The notes beneath the pieces are model-generated. The model was not told where the DNA came from. It searched no databases and was given only the letters and a program-made list of their open reading frames with translations. DNA of 27,748 nucleotides, from assembly GCA_964528575.1 (NCBI GenBank), contig CAZGTQ010000035.1, forward strand, positions 1 to 27,748, written 5' to 3'. Every line of letters begins with the position of its first letter. Position 1 is the stretch's first letter. Shown here piece by piece: positions 14,279-22,155 of the stretch. A program made the translations under genes and the position numbers. This DNA is from CAZGTQ01 sp964528575 (GTDB taxonomy: Bacteria; Planctomycetota; UBA1135; GCA-002686595).

Positions 14279-16027
14279 ATGCCGCGACTCATGCTCTTCC
14301 TCCTCGCGTTCCTCTTCGTTCCGTCCTCCGTCGCGCTCGCGCAACAGGCGTCGAGCGAGAGCGAGCACGCCCAGCTCGAGGCGCGCTTCGCCGCAATGCT
14401 CTCCGGCGCGCAGCTCGTCGGTTGGTCGACCGCCGACGACCGGCCCGCGGACGCAGCGCCGCAGCCGGACTCGTATCAGCTCGGCGAGGTGCGCAAGCTC
14501 GAGAACGGCAAGTGGCGCATCGAGTGGAAGCGCGGCGCGCTCACGCTGCCCGTCGTCGTTCCCGTCGAATGGGCCGGCGACACGCCGATCATCGCGGTGC
14601 GCGAGCTCACGATCCCGCTCATGGGCACGTTCGACGCGCGCGTGATGTTCCACGACGACCAGTACGTCGGCATCTGGAGCGGAGCGGGGCACGGCGGGCA
14701 GATGGGCGGGCGCGTCGTGCACGCGGGCGAGGACGCGCCGCAAGCGAGCGAGCCCGAGACCGGTGCCGCGTGGCCGCAGTTCCGCGGGCCCGACGCGCGC
14801 GGGCTCGGCGCGGGCGAGGCGCTCGCGACGTGGAACGTGCCCAGCGGCGAAGGCGTGCTGTGGACGAGCGACGTCCCCGGGCTTTCGCACTCCTCGCCCG
14901 TGATCGGCGGCGGGCGCATCTTCCTGACGACCTCGGTCGGCGAGAAGGAGGCCGAGTCGAAGCTCGGGCTCTACGGCGGCATCGCGCCGGTCGAGGACGA
15001 GGGCGAGCAGAGCTTCGAAGTGCACTGCTTCGATCAGCGCACGGGCGAAGCGCTCTGGAAGCAGGTCGCGTTCCAGGGCGTTCCCGCGGTCAAGCGCCAC
15101 CCGAAGGGGAGCCACGCGGCGTCGACGCCGGCGACCGACGGCGAGCACGTCGTCGCGTTCTTCGGCAGCGAGGGGCTCTTCTGCTACACCGCGGACGGCG
15201 AGAAGAAGTGGGAGCGCGACTTCGGCACGCTCGAGTCCGCGTTCTTCATGGTGCCGAGCGCGCAGTGGGGCTTCGCGAGCTCGCCGGTGATCCACGGCGA
15301 GCGCGTGCTCGTCCAGTGCGACGTGCTCGGCGACAGCTTCCTCGCCGCGCTCTCGCTCGCCGACGGCTCGACGATCTGGCGCACCGAGCGCGAGGAGGTG
15401 CCGACGTGGAGCACGCCGACGGTCGACGTGCGCGACGGCCGCAGCCAGGTGATCGTCAACGGGTTCAAGCACATCGGCGCGTACGACCTCGAGACGGGCG
15501 AGGAGCTGTGGCGCTTGAAGGGCGGCGGCGACATCCCGGTGCCGACGCCGGTCGTCGCGGACGAGCTCGTGTACATCACGAACGCGCACGGATCCATGGC
15601 GCCGATCCTCGCGATCGAGGCGAGCGCGAGCGGCACCCTCGAGCTCGAGGGCGAAGGGGCCGACGACGTCGCGTGGGGCCACCGGCGCGGCGGCAACTAC
15701 ATGCAGACGCCGCTCGCGCTCGACGGGCTGCTGTACTTGTGCTCGGACGGCGGGATCATCGCCTGCTACGACGCGAAGAGCGGCGAGCAGCTCTACCGCG
15801 AGCGGCTGGGCGACGGCACGACCGGCTTCACGAGCTCGCCCGTCGCGGCGGACGGCAAGCTGTACTACGCGAGCGAGGCGGGCGAGGTGCACGTCGTGCG
15901 CGCCGGCCGCGAATTCGAGGTGCTCGCGGTCAACGACCTCGGCCAGCCGTGCATGGCGACCCCGGCGCTCGTCGACGGCGTCCTCTACTACCGCACCCGC
16001 TCACGCCTCGTCGCGCTCGGCGGGTGA
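14279..16027 (+). CDS. Exported PQQ-like beta-propeller protein with an added N-terminal domain
   Basis: Predicted 582 residues. The ATG at 14279 begins a clear signal peptide (MPRLMLFLLAFLFVPSSVALAQ). Residues of about 25-155 form a separate beta-rich domain (ending with YVGIWSGAGHGGQMGG) of a kind I only know as a companion to such propellers. From about 160 (WPQFRGPDARGLG) to the end come repeated propeller blades with the PQQ-repeat pattern, for example AYDLETGEELWRLKGGG, CYDAKSGEQLYRERLGDG and TSSPVAADGKLYYASEAGEV. WPQFRGP is the standard opening of planctomycete PQQ-like proteins. A redox function is not implied: such propellers are often scaffolds or binding proteins. It is transcribed toward the halogenase-like gene and separated from it only by a hairpin. 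No Shine-Dalgarno sequence precedes the ATG. Confidence 0.88.
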   Translation: MPRLMLFLLAFLFVPSSVALAQQASSESEHAQLEARFAAMLSGAQLVGWSTADDRPADAAPQPDSYQLGEVRKLENGKWRIEWKRGALTLPVVVPVEWAGDTPIIAVRELTIPLMGTFDARVMFHDDQYVGIWSGAGHGGQMGGRVVHAGEDAPQASEPETGAAWPQFRGPDARGLGAGEALATWNVPSGEGVLWTSDVPGLSHSSPVIGGGRIFLTTSVGEKEAESKLGLYGGIAPVEDEGEQSFEVHCFDQRTGEALWKQVAFQGVPAVKRHPKGSHAASTPATDGEHVVAFFGSEGLFCYTADGEKKWERDFGTLESAFFMVPSAQWGFASSPVIHGERVLVQCDVLGDSFLAALSLADGSTIWRTEREEVPTWSTPTVDVRDGRSQVIVNGFKHIGAYDLETGEELWRLKGGGDIPVPTPVVADELVYITNAHGSMAPILAIEASASGTLELEGEGADDVAWGHRRGGNYMQTPLALDGLLYLCSDGGIIACYDAKSGEQLYRERLGDGTTGFTSSPVAADGKLYYASEAGEVHVVRAGREFEVLAVNDLGQPCMATPALVDGVLYYRTRSRLVALGG

Positions 16028-16054
16028 TTCGGAGTATCACCACTCCGTATCACC
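16023..16054. terminator. Bidirectional hairpin between convergent stop codons
   Basis: GGTGAT-T-CGGAGT (16023-16035), loop ATCACC (16036-16041), then ACTCCG-T-ATCACC (16042-16054). This gives a 12-pair stem with one central T-T mismatch. It contains the stop codon of the propeller gene (TGA 16025-16027) and that of the oppositely directed halogenase-like gene (16050-16052). There is no T-tract, so intrinsic termination is not certain. A role in ending both transcripts or protecting both mRNA ends is likely from its position. Confidence 0.6.
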
Positions 16055-17327
16055 GGGGCGCGGAGCGTTCCGGTGCGCCGTGTGGGAGCGGGCGCGGGAT
16101 CGATGCGAACTCGGCGACCGCTTCGAAGAGCGGGTCGAAGTCCTTGTAGAGGTCGCCGATCAGGACGTCGGTGAGCGGGGCGCGCTGGTCGGGGTGCGCG
16201 CGCAGGAACTTCCCGAAGCTGAACGTCGTGTCGTAGAACGCGTGGACAAGGCGGCGCATCGCCTCGATGCCCTGGCACACGCGCGCTCCGTACTCCTCGA
16301 AGCGCGGCCCCGAGACGTCCTTCGCCGCGAGCGCGTCGGCGATCGCGTCGCCGGCGAGCACGCCGCCCTGCAGCGCGAGGAAGACGCCCGACGAGAACAC
16401 CGGGTCGAGGAACGAGAACGCGTCGCCGACGAGCACGAGCCCTTCGGACGCGCAGTGGCGCGAGCGGTACGTGAAGTCGCTCGTCACCCGCGCCGGCTCG
16501 CGCTTGTTGCCGACCGCGCAGTGCTTGCGCACCCACGGCTGGATCGCGACCTCGCGCTCGAGGATCGCGTCGAGGTCGCGCGTGTCGCGGAACAGGTAGT
16601 CGCGCTCGGCGACCGCGCCGACGCTGACGACGTCGCCCGCGAGCGGCAGGTACCAGATCCAGCCCTTCTGCGGCAGGTACGCGATCGTCGTCGCGCCCTC
16701 GTCGAGCCCGGGATCGCGCAGCGCGCCCTCCCAGTACGACCAGATCGCCACCTTGCGCAGCCGCTCGTCCGCGATGCGCCAGCCGCTCTGTTTCTGCGCG
16801 AACGCGTCGCGGCCGGTCGCGTCGACGGTGACGAGCGCGTGCACCTCGAACGGCTCGCCGCCCGCGCTCGCCAGCCGCGCGCCGACGACCGCGCCGCTCT
16901 CGTCGCGCAGGAGCCCGCGCGCCGCCGTCTCGGACAGGAACGTCGCGCCTTTCGCCACCGCGGCGTCCAGGAGCATCTGGTCGAAGCGGCTGCGCACGAC
17001 CTGCCACGTGAGGCTGCTCGGGTGGTCGCTGTGCTTGAAGAAATAGAACGGCGTCGAGCGCACACCGTTCGTGCCGACGAACTGGACGCTGTGCTTGCGC
17101 ACGACGAAATCCGACTCGTCGAGCTTCTCCACGAGTCCGAGCCGGTTCAGCGGGAACCAGCAGTGGGGGATGAGCGACTCGCCGATGCGGTAGCGCGGGA
17201 AGCGCTCCTTGTCGACGAGCAGCACGTCGTGGCCGCGCTCGGCGAGCACCGCGGCCGTCGAGCAGCCCGCGGGCCCCGCTCCGAGCACGAGGACCTCGGC
17301 GCAGCGGCTCTCCATCGCGGCGGTCAT
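16050..17327 (-). CDS. FAD-dependent halogenase-like oxidoreductase
   Basis: Predicted 425-residue flavoprotein. The dinucleotide-binding motif GAGPAG is at 16-21, then RYRIGESLIPHCW. Lys78 in FVVRKHSVQFVG lies where flavin-dependent halogenases have their catalytic Lys. GWIWYLPL gives the W-x-W-x-x-P halogenase signature at Trp223, Trp225 and Pro228, and GDAFSFLDPVFSSGV is the second FAD-binding motif. In the family, FADH2 and oxygen make HOCl, which the Lys channels to the substrate. Relatives without halogenase activity (geranylgeranyl-reductase-like enzymes) share the fold, so activity is probable but not proven. No flavin reductase is in the window. The ATG at 17327 lies 31 bp downstream of the propeller gene stop, so the two are likely one operon; a Met at 17315 is a possible alternative start. 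Confidence 0.85.
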   Translation of the reverse strand: MTAAMESRCAEVLVLGAGPAGCSTAAVLAERGHDVLLVDKERFPRYRIGESLIPHCWFPLNRLGLVEKLDESDFVVRKHSVQFVGTNGVRSTPFYFFKHSDHPSSLTWQVVRSRFDQMLLDAAVAKGATFLSETAARGLLRDESGAVVGARLASAGGEPFEVHALVTVDATGRDAFAQKQSGWRIADERLRKVAIWSYWEGALRDPGLDEGATTIAYLPQKGWIWYLPLAGDVVSVGAVAERDYLFRDTRDLDAILEREVAIQPWVRKHCAVGNKREPARVTSDFTYRSRHCASEGLVLVGDAFSFLDPVFSSGVFLALQGGVLAGDAIADALAAKDVSGPRFEEYGARVCQGIEAMRRLVHAFYDTTFSFGKFLRAHPDQRAPLTDVLIGDLYKDFDPLFEAVAEFASIPRPLPHGAPERSAPR

Positions 17328-17358
17328 TCGGCCGGGGCGGCGGGCCGGATGCGCGCCA

Positions 17359-18564
17359 TCAGAGGTCGCGCTCCTTGGGCCGGTGATCGAGCGCGACCAG
17401 GTCGCCCAGGCTGCTGCGGCAGTAGATCACCCCGTTCGCCAGCACGGGCGAGGTCCAGTACACGCCGTCGTCGAGCACGTCGCGGCGCGAGAGCTCCTCG
17501 TAGCCCGCGGGCGACGCTTTCGCGACCACGAGCTCGCCCTCGTCGGTCTGCACGAGCAGCTTGCCGTCCGCGATCATCAGCGCGCCCAGGCCGAGCCCGC
17601 GCTGCGCCCACTGCTCCTCGCCCTGCGCGTCGAGACACTTCAGGATCGCGCCGTCGAAGCCGTACAAGTGCTCATCCCAGAGCACGCAGCCGGACATCTT
17701 CGTGCTCATGTCCTTGTTCTCCCAGACCGGCGCGATGCCCTCGGCGCCCATCTCGAGCAGCGCGCAGCCGGCCCCGTCGCCCGACGACACGAACAGCCGC
17801 TCGCCGACGACGACCGGCGTCGCCGCGTTGACGTCGTAGCGGTTCTTCCACGGGTGGAAGAACCGCTCCTCGCCCTTCGCCGCGTCGACGACGCCGATCC
17901 CCTGGCTCGCGAACACCGCGAGGCACGGCTCGTCGCCGAGCTCGAATCGAGCGACCGACGCGTACGCCGAGCCGAAGTCGCGGCTCTTCCACACGAGGCT
18001 GCCGTCCTTCTTCGAGAGCGCGAGCGCGCGCCCCGCGTTGAGCAGGATCCGGTCGCCGTGCACGACCGGCGACGACGCGAGACCCCACTTCGGCGGCTCG
18101 ATGCCGTGCTCCTCTGCGACGTTGCGCTCCCAGCGCACCTTCCCCGTCGCGACGTCGAGCGCCATCAGGCGCCCCTCGCGGTTGCTCACGAACACGACGT
18201 CGCCGTCGACCGTCGGCGTCGTGAGCGTGCCGCCGCCGTGCATCAGGGCCCACTTCTTCGCCGGGTACGCGTGCCGCCACAGCTCCGCGCCCGTCAGCGG
18301 GTCGAGCGCGACGACGACGTCGTTCCCGCTCTTCTCGTCCCAGCCGAGCGTGAACAGCCGGCCGCCCGCGATCGAGACGCACGAATAGCCGAGGCCGACG
18401 TTGCGCTTCCACAGCGGCTCCGCGGCGCCCTCGACCGTCCAGCCGGTCTCGCGCGACACGCCGTCGCGCTGCGCTCCGCGCCAGCAGGGCCAGGGATCCT
18501 CGCCGGCTGCGAGCGTGGGGACGAGGGACAGGAGCAGGACGGACCGCAGGAGGGCGTTCTTCAT
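17359..18564 (-). CDS. Exported PQQ-like beta-propeller protein
   Basis: Predicted 401 residues. A signal peptide (MKNALLRSVLLLSLVPTLAAG) leads into WPCWRGAQRDGVS, the usual opening of this family. Blades follow with patterns such as VVALDPLTGAELWRHA, LMALDVATGKVRWERNVA, VVVGERLFVSSGDGAG and SPVLANGVIYCRSSLGDLVALD. It is shorter than the propeller at 14279 and lacks the extra N-terminal domain. It is the first gene of a probable two-gene operon with the halogenase-like enzyme, so it could be a periplasmic partner, although the halogenase has no signal peptide and should be cytosolic. No ribosome-binding site is evident before ATG 18564. Confidence 0.88.
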   Translation of the reverse strand: MKNALLRSVLLLSLVPTLAAGEDPWPCWRGAQRDGVSRETGWTVEGAAEPLWKRNVGLGYSCVSIAGGRLFTLGWDEKSGNDVVVALDPLTGAELWRHAYPAKKWALMHGGGTLTTPTVDGDVVFVSNREGRLMALDVATGKVRWERNVAEEHGIEPPKWGLASSPVVHGDRILLNAGRALALSKKDGSLVWKSRDFGSAYASVARFELGDEPCLAVFASQGIGVVDAAKGEERFFHPWKNRYDVNAATPVVVGERLFVSSGDGAGCALLEMGAEGIAPVWENKDMSTKMSGCVLWDEHLYGFDGAILKCLDAQGEEQWAQRGLGLGALMIADGKLLVQTDEGELVVAKASPAGYEELSRRDVLDDGVYWTSPVLANGVIYCRSSLGDLVALDHRPKERDL

Positions 18565-18696
18565 CGCGGAGACAAGTGCAGAAGGAGGGCAGCGAGCGCA
18601 CTACCTTACGTCGGCCGAGGACGCCTCCCCAGGGCGTCTTACGCCGCTTTCGCGTTCGCGCCTCGCTCGGCCTTCGGGAGGTTGCTCCGGGAGGCT

Positions 18697-18748
18697 GACG
18701 GACGATGTTGACGGACGAGGTCGACGGGCGAGGTTGACGGACGCGCGG
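18697..18748. repeat. Four tandem 13-bp repeats in a divergent intergenic region
   Basis: Four adjacent units of 13 bp follow the pattern GACGGRCGANGTY: 18697-18709, 18710-18722, 18723-18735 and a diverged 18736-18748. They lie between the divergent propeller gene (start 18564) and SGNH hydrolase gene (start 18796). The remaining bases of that 231-bp gap contain a 6-bp stem GACGCC/GGCGTC (18620-18638) and no visible gene. A 13-bp period is not a codon multiple. It could be a set of protein-binding sites or a simple slippage product. Confidence 0.7.
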
Positions 18749-18795
18749 GCCCGCCGCACCGTGAAGGACCCGCCGCTCCCGCGGCCGATCTCCGC

Positions 18796-19866
18796 ATGCG
18801 CTCGAAGCTGATCCGGATCCTCGTCGCCCTGGCGACAACCGCCGCCTGCCTGGTCCTAGCCGAGCTGGTCTTCCGGGTCGCGGGGCCCGAGGAGTACGAG
18901 CCGGCGGCCATGCGCGCCGCCAACGGCACCCAGATGCCGCTCTCCGAGCTCGTCCACTACCTGCGCCACCACTCGGACGAGGGCCGCACCCAGTCCGGGC
19001 CGCGCGGCCGGATGCAGCCGCACCTGACGTTCCGCCAGTGGTACGACCGGCCGCGCTGGGACTACTTCGACGACGACGGCTGCATCCTCGTCGAGACGAG
19101 CTCGCTCGGCTTCCGCGACGACGAGTTCCCGATCGAGAAGCCGCCGGGCGAGCTGCGCATCCTGTGCGTCGGCGACTCGTTCACGTTCGGCTCGGGTGTG
19201 CAGGCCGAGGACGCGTGGCCGCAGGTGCTCGAGCGGATGCTGGCGGCGCGTTCCGAGGGGCCGGTCCAGGTGATCAACGGCGGCTTCGCGGCGGGCTCGC
19301 ACTACCCGCCGGGCTACCTCGACTGGCTCACCGACGACGGCCTCGCGTTCGAGCCGGACGAGGTGATCCTCGGGATCTGCCTCAACGACCTCGGTCCCGC
19401 GATCCCGATGCTCGCGTACCCGATCGTGACGCCCGAGCCGCTGCTCGGCGGCGTCTCGAAGCTGCTCGACCACTTGAACCAGCGCATCCAGCAGACGCGG
19501 GTGATCAACGAGCCGCGCGACTACACCGAGATCGTCCGCCGCGACCCGTCCCACTGGCAGGCGACGCAGGAGGCGGTTCTCGCGCTGCGCGACCTGTACG
19601 AAGAGCACGGCATCCGCTTCCGCGTCGTCGTGTTCCCGATGATCTCGAAGCTGGGTGAGGATTACCCGTACCGCGGCCTGCACGAGCTCGTCGACGCGTT
19701 CCTCCTCGAGCACGACATCCCGTTCCTCGACCTGCTCGAGCGCTTCGAGCCGCTCGACGAGCACGACCTGTGGGCGCACCCGCACGACCAGCACCCCAAC
19801 GACGTCGGTCACCTGATCATCGCCGAGGAGGTGCTGGCGTTCCGCGACCGGGTCGATCCCCGATGA
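18796..19866 (+). CDS. Membrane-anchored or exported SGNH/GDSL-type hydrolase
   Basis: Predicted 356 residues. An N-terminal hydrophobic segment (about 6-27, LIRILVALATTAACLVLAEL) is a signal anchor or signal peptide. The SGNH blocks are clear: block I ILCVGDSFTFGSG with nucleophile Ser128, block III GICLND with Asn197, and block V DQHPN with Asp331 and His333 as the Asp-x-x/His pair. The stretch LGFRDDEFPIEKPPGE before block I is typical of planctomycete members. Family members remove or transfer acyl groups on polysaccharides, lipids or proteins, and an envelope polysaccharide is a reasonable guess here. The SUMF1-like gene downstream overlaps its stop (ATGA, 19863-19866). No Shine-Dalgarno sequence precedes the start. 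Confidence 0.88.
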   Translation: MRSKLIRILVALATTAACLVLAELVFRVAGPEEYEPAAMRAANGTQMPLSELVHYLRHHSDEGRTQSGPRGRMQPHLTFRQWYDRPRWDYFDDDGCILVETSSLGFRDDEFPIEKPPGELRILCVGDSFTFGSGVQAEDAWPQVLERMLAARSEGPVQVINGGFAAGSHYPPGYLDWLTDDGLAFEPDEVILGICLNDLGPAIPMLAYPIVTPEPLLGGVSKLLDHLNQRIQQTRVINEPRDYTEIVRRDPSHWQATQEAVLALRDLYEEHGIRFRVVVFPMISKLGEDYPYRGLHELVDAFLLEHDIPFLDLLERFEPLDEHDLWAHPHDQHPNDVGHLIIAEEVLAFRDRVDPR

Positions 19867-20738
19867 GGCGTGCGCTCGCCGCCGCGCTCGCCGCCGCTGT
19901 GCTCGCCGTGGCCGTGCTCGCCGTCGCCTGCGGCTCGGGCGCAGGCCCTTCCGCCGAGGTGCGCGCCGCGCTCGAAGCCCAGAGCGACCCATCGACGTGG
20001 GAGGTCGTCGACGCGACGCTCGTCGACGGGCACCCGGCGGCCCTGCGCGATCCGCGCACGGGGATCGTCTTGCGGCTCGTGCCTTCCGGGGAGTTCGTCA
20101 TGGGAGGCGAAACCGTGTTCCAGGAGCAGCCGCGGCACCCCGTGCGCATCGCGCGGCCGTTCTACCTCGGCGCGACCGAGGTGACGGTGGAGCAGTGGCG
20201 GCGCTTCGCGCAGGAGCACGATGGCGGCGACGACCTCGTCGTGGCCGATCGGAACGTGGACGGCGAGCTGCCCGCGCTGAACGTGAGCTGGCACGACGCG
20301 CTGCGCTTCTGCGACCTGTACGGCTACCGGCTCCCGACCGAGGCGGAGTGGGAGTACGCGTGCGGCGGCGGCGTCGCGGACGAGGGCGCATGGTGGCGCG
20401 ACGCCGACGAGGTCGGCCGGCGCGCCTGGACGGGCGCGACCTCCGGCGGGACGACGCACCCGGTCGCGACCGCCGCGCCGAACGAGCTGGGCCTGTACGA
20501 CATGATCGGCAACGTGTGGGAGTGGTGCGCGGACTGGCACCAGGACGGGTACGCGGTCGATCCGAGCGAGCCGACCGTAGACCCGCTGGGGCCCGACGCG
20601 GGCCGCTTGCGGGTCCTGCGCGGCGGGTGCTGGCACACGCACCCGATGCCGCGCCCGTCCGACCGCGGCGCGGACGTGCCGACGACCCGCAACGCGTTCT
20701 ACGGGTTCCGCGTCGCGCGCTCGCTCGACCCTCCGTAG
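19863..20738 (+). CDS. Exported SUMF1/FGE-like domain protein without catalytic cysteines
   Basis: Predicted 291 residues. A hydrophobic N-terminus ends in LAVAVLAVACGSG, consistent with a lipoprotein or secreted protein, although the lipobox (AVAC) is imperfect. The formylglycine-generating-enzyme-like fold spans about 65-290: PSGEFVMGGE, RPFYLGATEVTVEQWRRF, LPTEAEWEYACGGG, NELGLYDMIGNVWEWC, RVLRGGCW and the final YGFRVAR. True FGE enzymes have a Cys pair in the region after RGG; here it reads GGCWHTHPMPRPSDRG, a single Cys in an unusual place, so formylglycine formation is unlikely. Many such domains are binding or structural modules. It is translationally coupled to the SGNH hydrolase gene and probably acts with it in the envelope. 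Confidence 0.87.
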   Translation: MRRALAAALAAAVLAVAVLAVACGSGAGPSAEVRAALEAQSDPSTWEVVDATLVDGHPAALRDPRTGIVLRLVPSGEFVMGGETVFQEQPRHPVRIARPFYLGATEVTVEQWRRFAQEHDGGDDLVVADRNVDGELPALNVSWHDALRFCDLYGYRLPTEAEWEYACGGGVADEGAWWRDADEVGRRAWTGATSGGTTHPVATAAPNELGLYDMIGNVWEWCADWHQDGYAVDPSEPTVDPLGPDAGRLRVLRGGCWHTHPMPRPSDRGADVPTTRNAFYGFRVARSLDPP

Positions 20739-21087
20739 CGTCGCGACTCGACACCGCGACACGGCGCGCTCGGCGACACGGCGCGGAGCGCGATCGACAC
20801 GGAGCGCGAACAAAGAATCGCCGATCGCGGCCGGTTGTGGGTTTTGCAGAGTGGTGCTACGTTCCACCTCCGTCCGCGGCGAAGGTGCGGACACGGCTCG
20901 CCTGGGCAGGTCGAGCCGCCGCCTCGCAAGTGCTTCGCCGCTCAGTGCTCTCGGGCGGAAGGCGGATCGACGACACGTCGCGAGGCAGGCTCGCGCGCGC
21001 GCGCCCATCCGTCTGCACCGACGTCGAACGGCCGGAGCGCCGGCCCGCCTCTCTGACAGCGCGACAGCAAGATCGAGGTCCCTTGCG
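20739..21087. other. Intergenic region (349 bp) with imperfect direct repeats
   Basis: No convincing gene. At 20757-20768 and 20774-20785 the 12-mer CGACACGGCGCG occurs twice, and CGACACGGAGCGCG at 20795-20808 is a third, looser copy. A less GC-rich stretch (about 20809-20860) follows and holds the promoter candidate listed separately. The remaining 220 bp before the ATG at 21088 are GC-rich with no recognised structure and would form a long 5' leader. Confidence 0.5.
20835..20863 (+). promoter_or_regulatory. Candidate vegetative-type promoter for the TolQ/TolR gene cluster
   Basis: TTGTGG (20835-20840), a 17-base spacer, then TGC-TACGTT (-10 at 20858-20863, with an extended TGn). It lies in the least GC-rich part of the intergenic region. 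If used, transcription would start about 20870 and leave a leader of roughly 218 bases before the first gene. The -35 and -10 each match consensus only in part. Confidence 0.38.
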
Positions 21088-22155
21088 ATGACGAGACCCA
21101 CGCGGTGTTTCGTGTTCCTCCTCTCGTGCGGCGTGGCCGCGTCCCTCGGCGGCACGGCCGCGGCACAGGAGCCCGAAGACGTGCCGGTGACGATCAAGGA
21201 GCTCGACGTCGCCGAGGCGATCCGCGAGTTCCAGGACTTCCAGCGCCGGCTCGGTGAGTTCCGCGAGGAGATCAGCGGCGGGCGGGCGCTCGCGACCGAG
21301 ACCGCTCAGATCCTCGAGGATCTGCGGCAGACGGCCGGTCCGCAGAACGACTTCAACGAGGGCCCGATCCTCGAGGCGATCGCGGGCTACGTCGAGGGCG
21401 TCGTCGGCAAGCAGGTCGACCTCGTCGACTTCCTCGAGTCGCAGCGCTATCGCATCAGCTACTACGCGAGCAAGATGGCGTCGTCGGTGCGGCCCGAGGA
21501 GATCTCGGTCATCTTCGGCACCGAGCCGCAGAACACCGCCGCGATCGGCGTGCACGTGCGCGCGGTCGACGCTGCGCAGGCGGAGATCGCCACGCTCATC
21601 GACTCGTTGCCCCCCGATCAGTTCGACCGCACGACGTTCCGGCCGATGCGCGACATGAGCCGCGAGGACCGGCGCAAGCTCGATCGGCTCGTGTACGCGT
21701 TCCAGCAGGAGAAGAACGCGCTCGAGCTCGCGAAGAAGCGGCTGCAGCTCGTCCGCGCCGCCCACCGCGGCACGGCGGACGCGGGCGTCGGGGTCGACAT
21801 CGACACCGACCTGCTCGTCGGCCAGATGTTCGGCGCGCTCGACCGCATCCGGCTGCAGATGAGCATCGACCTGATGTACCTCGAACAGATGCTCTCGAGC
21901 TACGCGCAGAGCGCCCGCACCGAGGAGATCCTCACCGCGTTCCAGAGCCTGATCGAGATGCAGGGCTCGCTCGAGGGGCCGAGCCCGGAGCTCACGAGCG
22001 TGCTCGACTGGCTGCAGGACTCCAGCATCCGCCGCATCAATCTGAGCGCCGCCGGCCTCGAGCAGCCCGGTCTCTCGATCCCGCGCTCGTCCGAGCTGCT
22101 GCGCGAGGCGTACACCGGCGCGCGCGGCGCCGCCTCCCAAGGAGCACCCCGATGA
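21088..22155 (+). CDS. Exported helical protein of unknown function, first gene of the TolQ/TolR cluster
   Basis: Predicted 355 residues. A signal peptide (about 1-26, FVFLLSCGVAASLGGTAAAQ) is followed by a mature part that is mostly helical, with long amphipathic stretches rich in Glu, Arg, Gln and Leu, for example VAEAIREFQDFQRRLGEFRE and YAFQQEKNALELAKKRLQLV, and a small Gly/Asp-rich break near residue 235. I recognise no enzyme motif or named family. A GAGG 9 bases before ATG 21088 supports the start. The next gene overlaps its stop (ATGA, 22152-22155). By context it is a periplasmic component of the energised complex encoded downstream. A coiled-coil scaffold is the simplest guess. Confidence 0.78.
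   Translation: MTRPTRCFVFLLSCGVAASLGGTAAAQEPEDVPVTIKELDVAEAIREFQDFQRRLGEFREEISGGRALATETAQILEDLRQTAGPQNDFNEGPILEAIAGYVEGVVGKQVDLVDFLESQRYRISYYASKMASSVRPEEISVIFGTEPQNTAAIGVHVRAVDAAQAEIATLIDSLPPDQFDRTTFRPMRDMSREDRRKLDRLVYAFQQEKNALELAKKRLQLVRAAHRGTADAGVGVDIDTDLLVGQMFGALDRIRLQMSIDLMYLEQMLSSYAQSARTEEILTAFQSLIEMQGSLEGPSPELTSVLDWLQDSSIRRINLSAAGLEQPGLSIPRSSELLREAYTGARGAASQGAPR

Noticed and set aside
13850..15892. Long minus-strand frame opposite the first propeller and reaching into the toxin gene
   Set aside because: No motif, Arg/Ala/Leu-rich, and the propeller on the plus strand has signal peptide and blade motifs.
18697..18748. CRISPR or replication iterons as an explanation of the 13-bp repeats
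   Set aside because: Units are adjacent with no spacers, and no cas, replication initiator or AT-rich unwinding region is near.
20835..21056. Small plus-strand frame in the 349-bp intergenic region
   Set aside because: Cys/Arg/Pro-rich, no motif, no ribosome-binding site, and overlapping the better promoter candidate.
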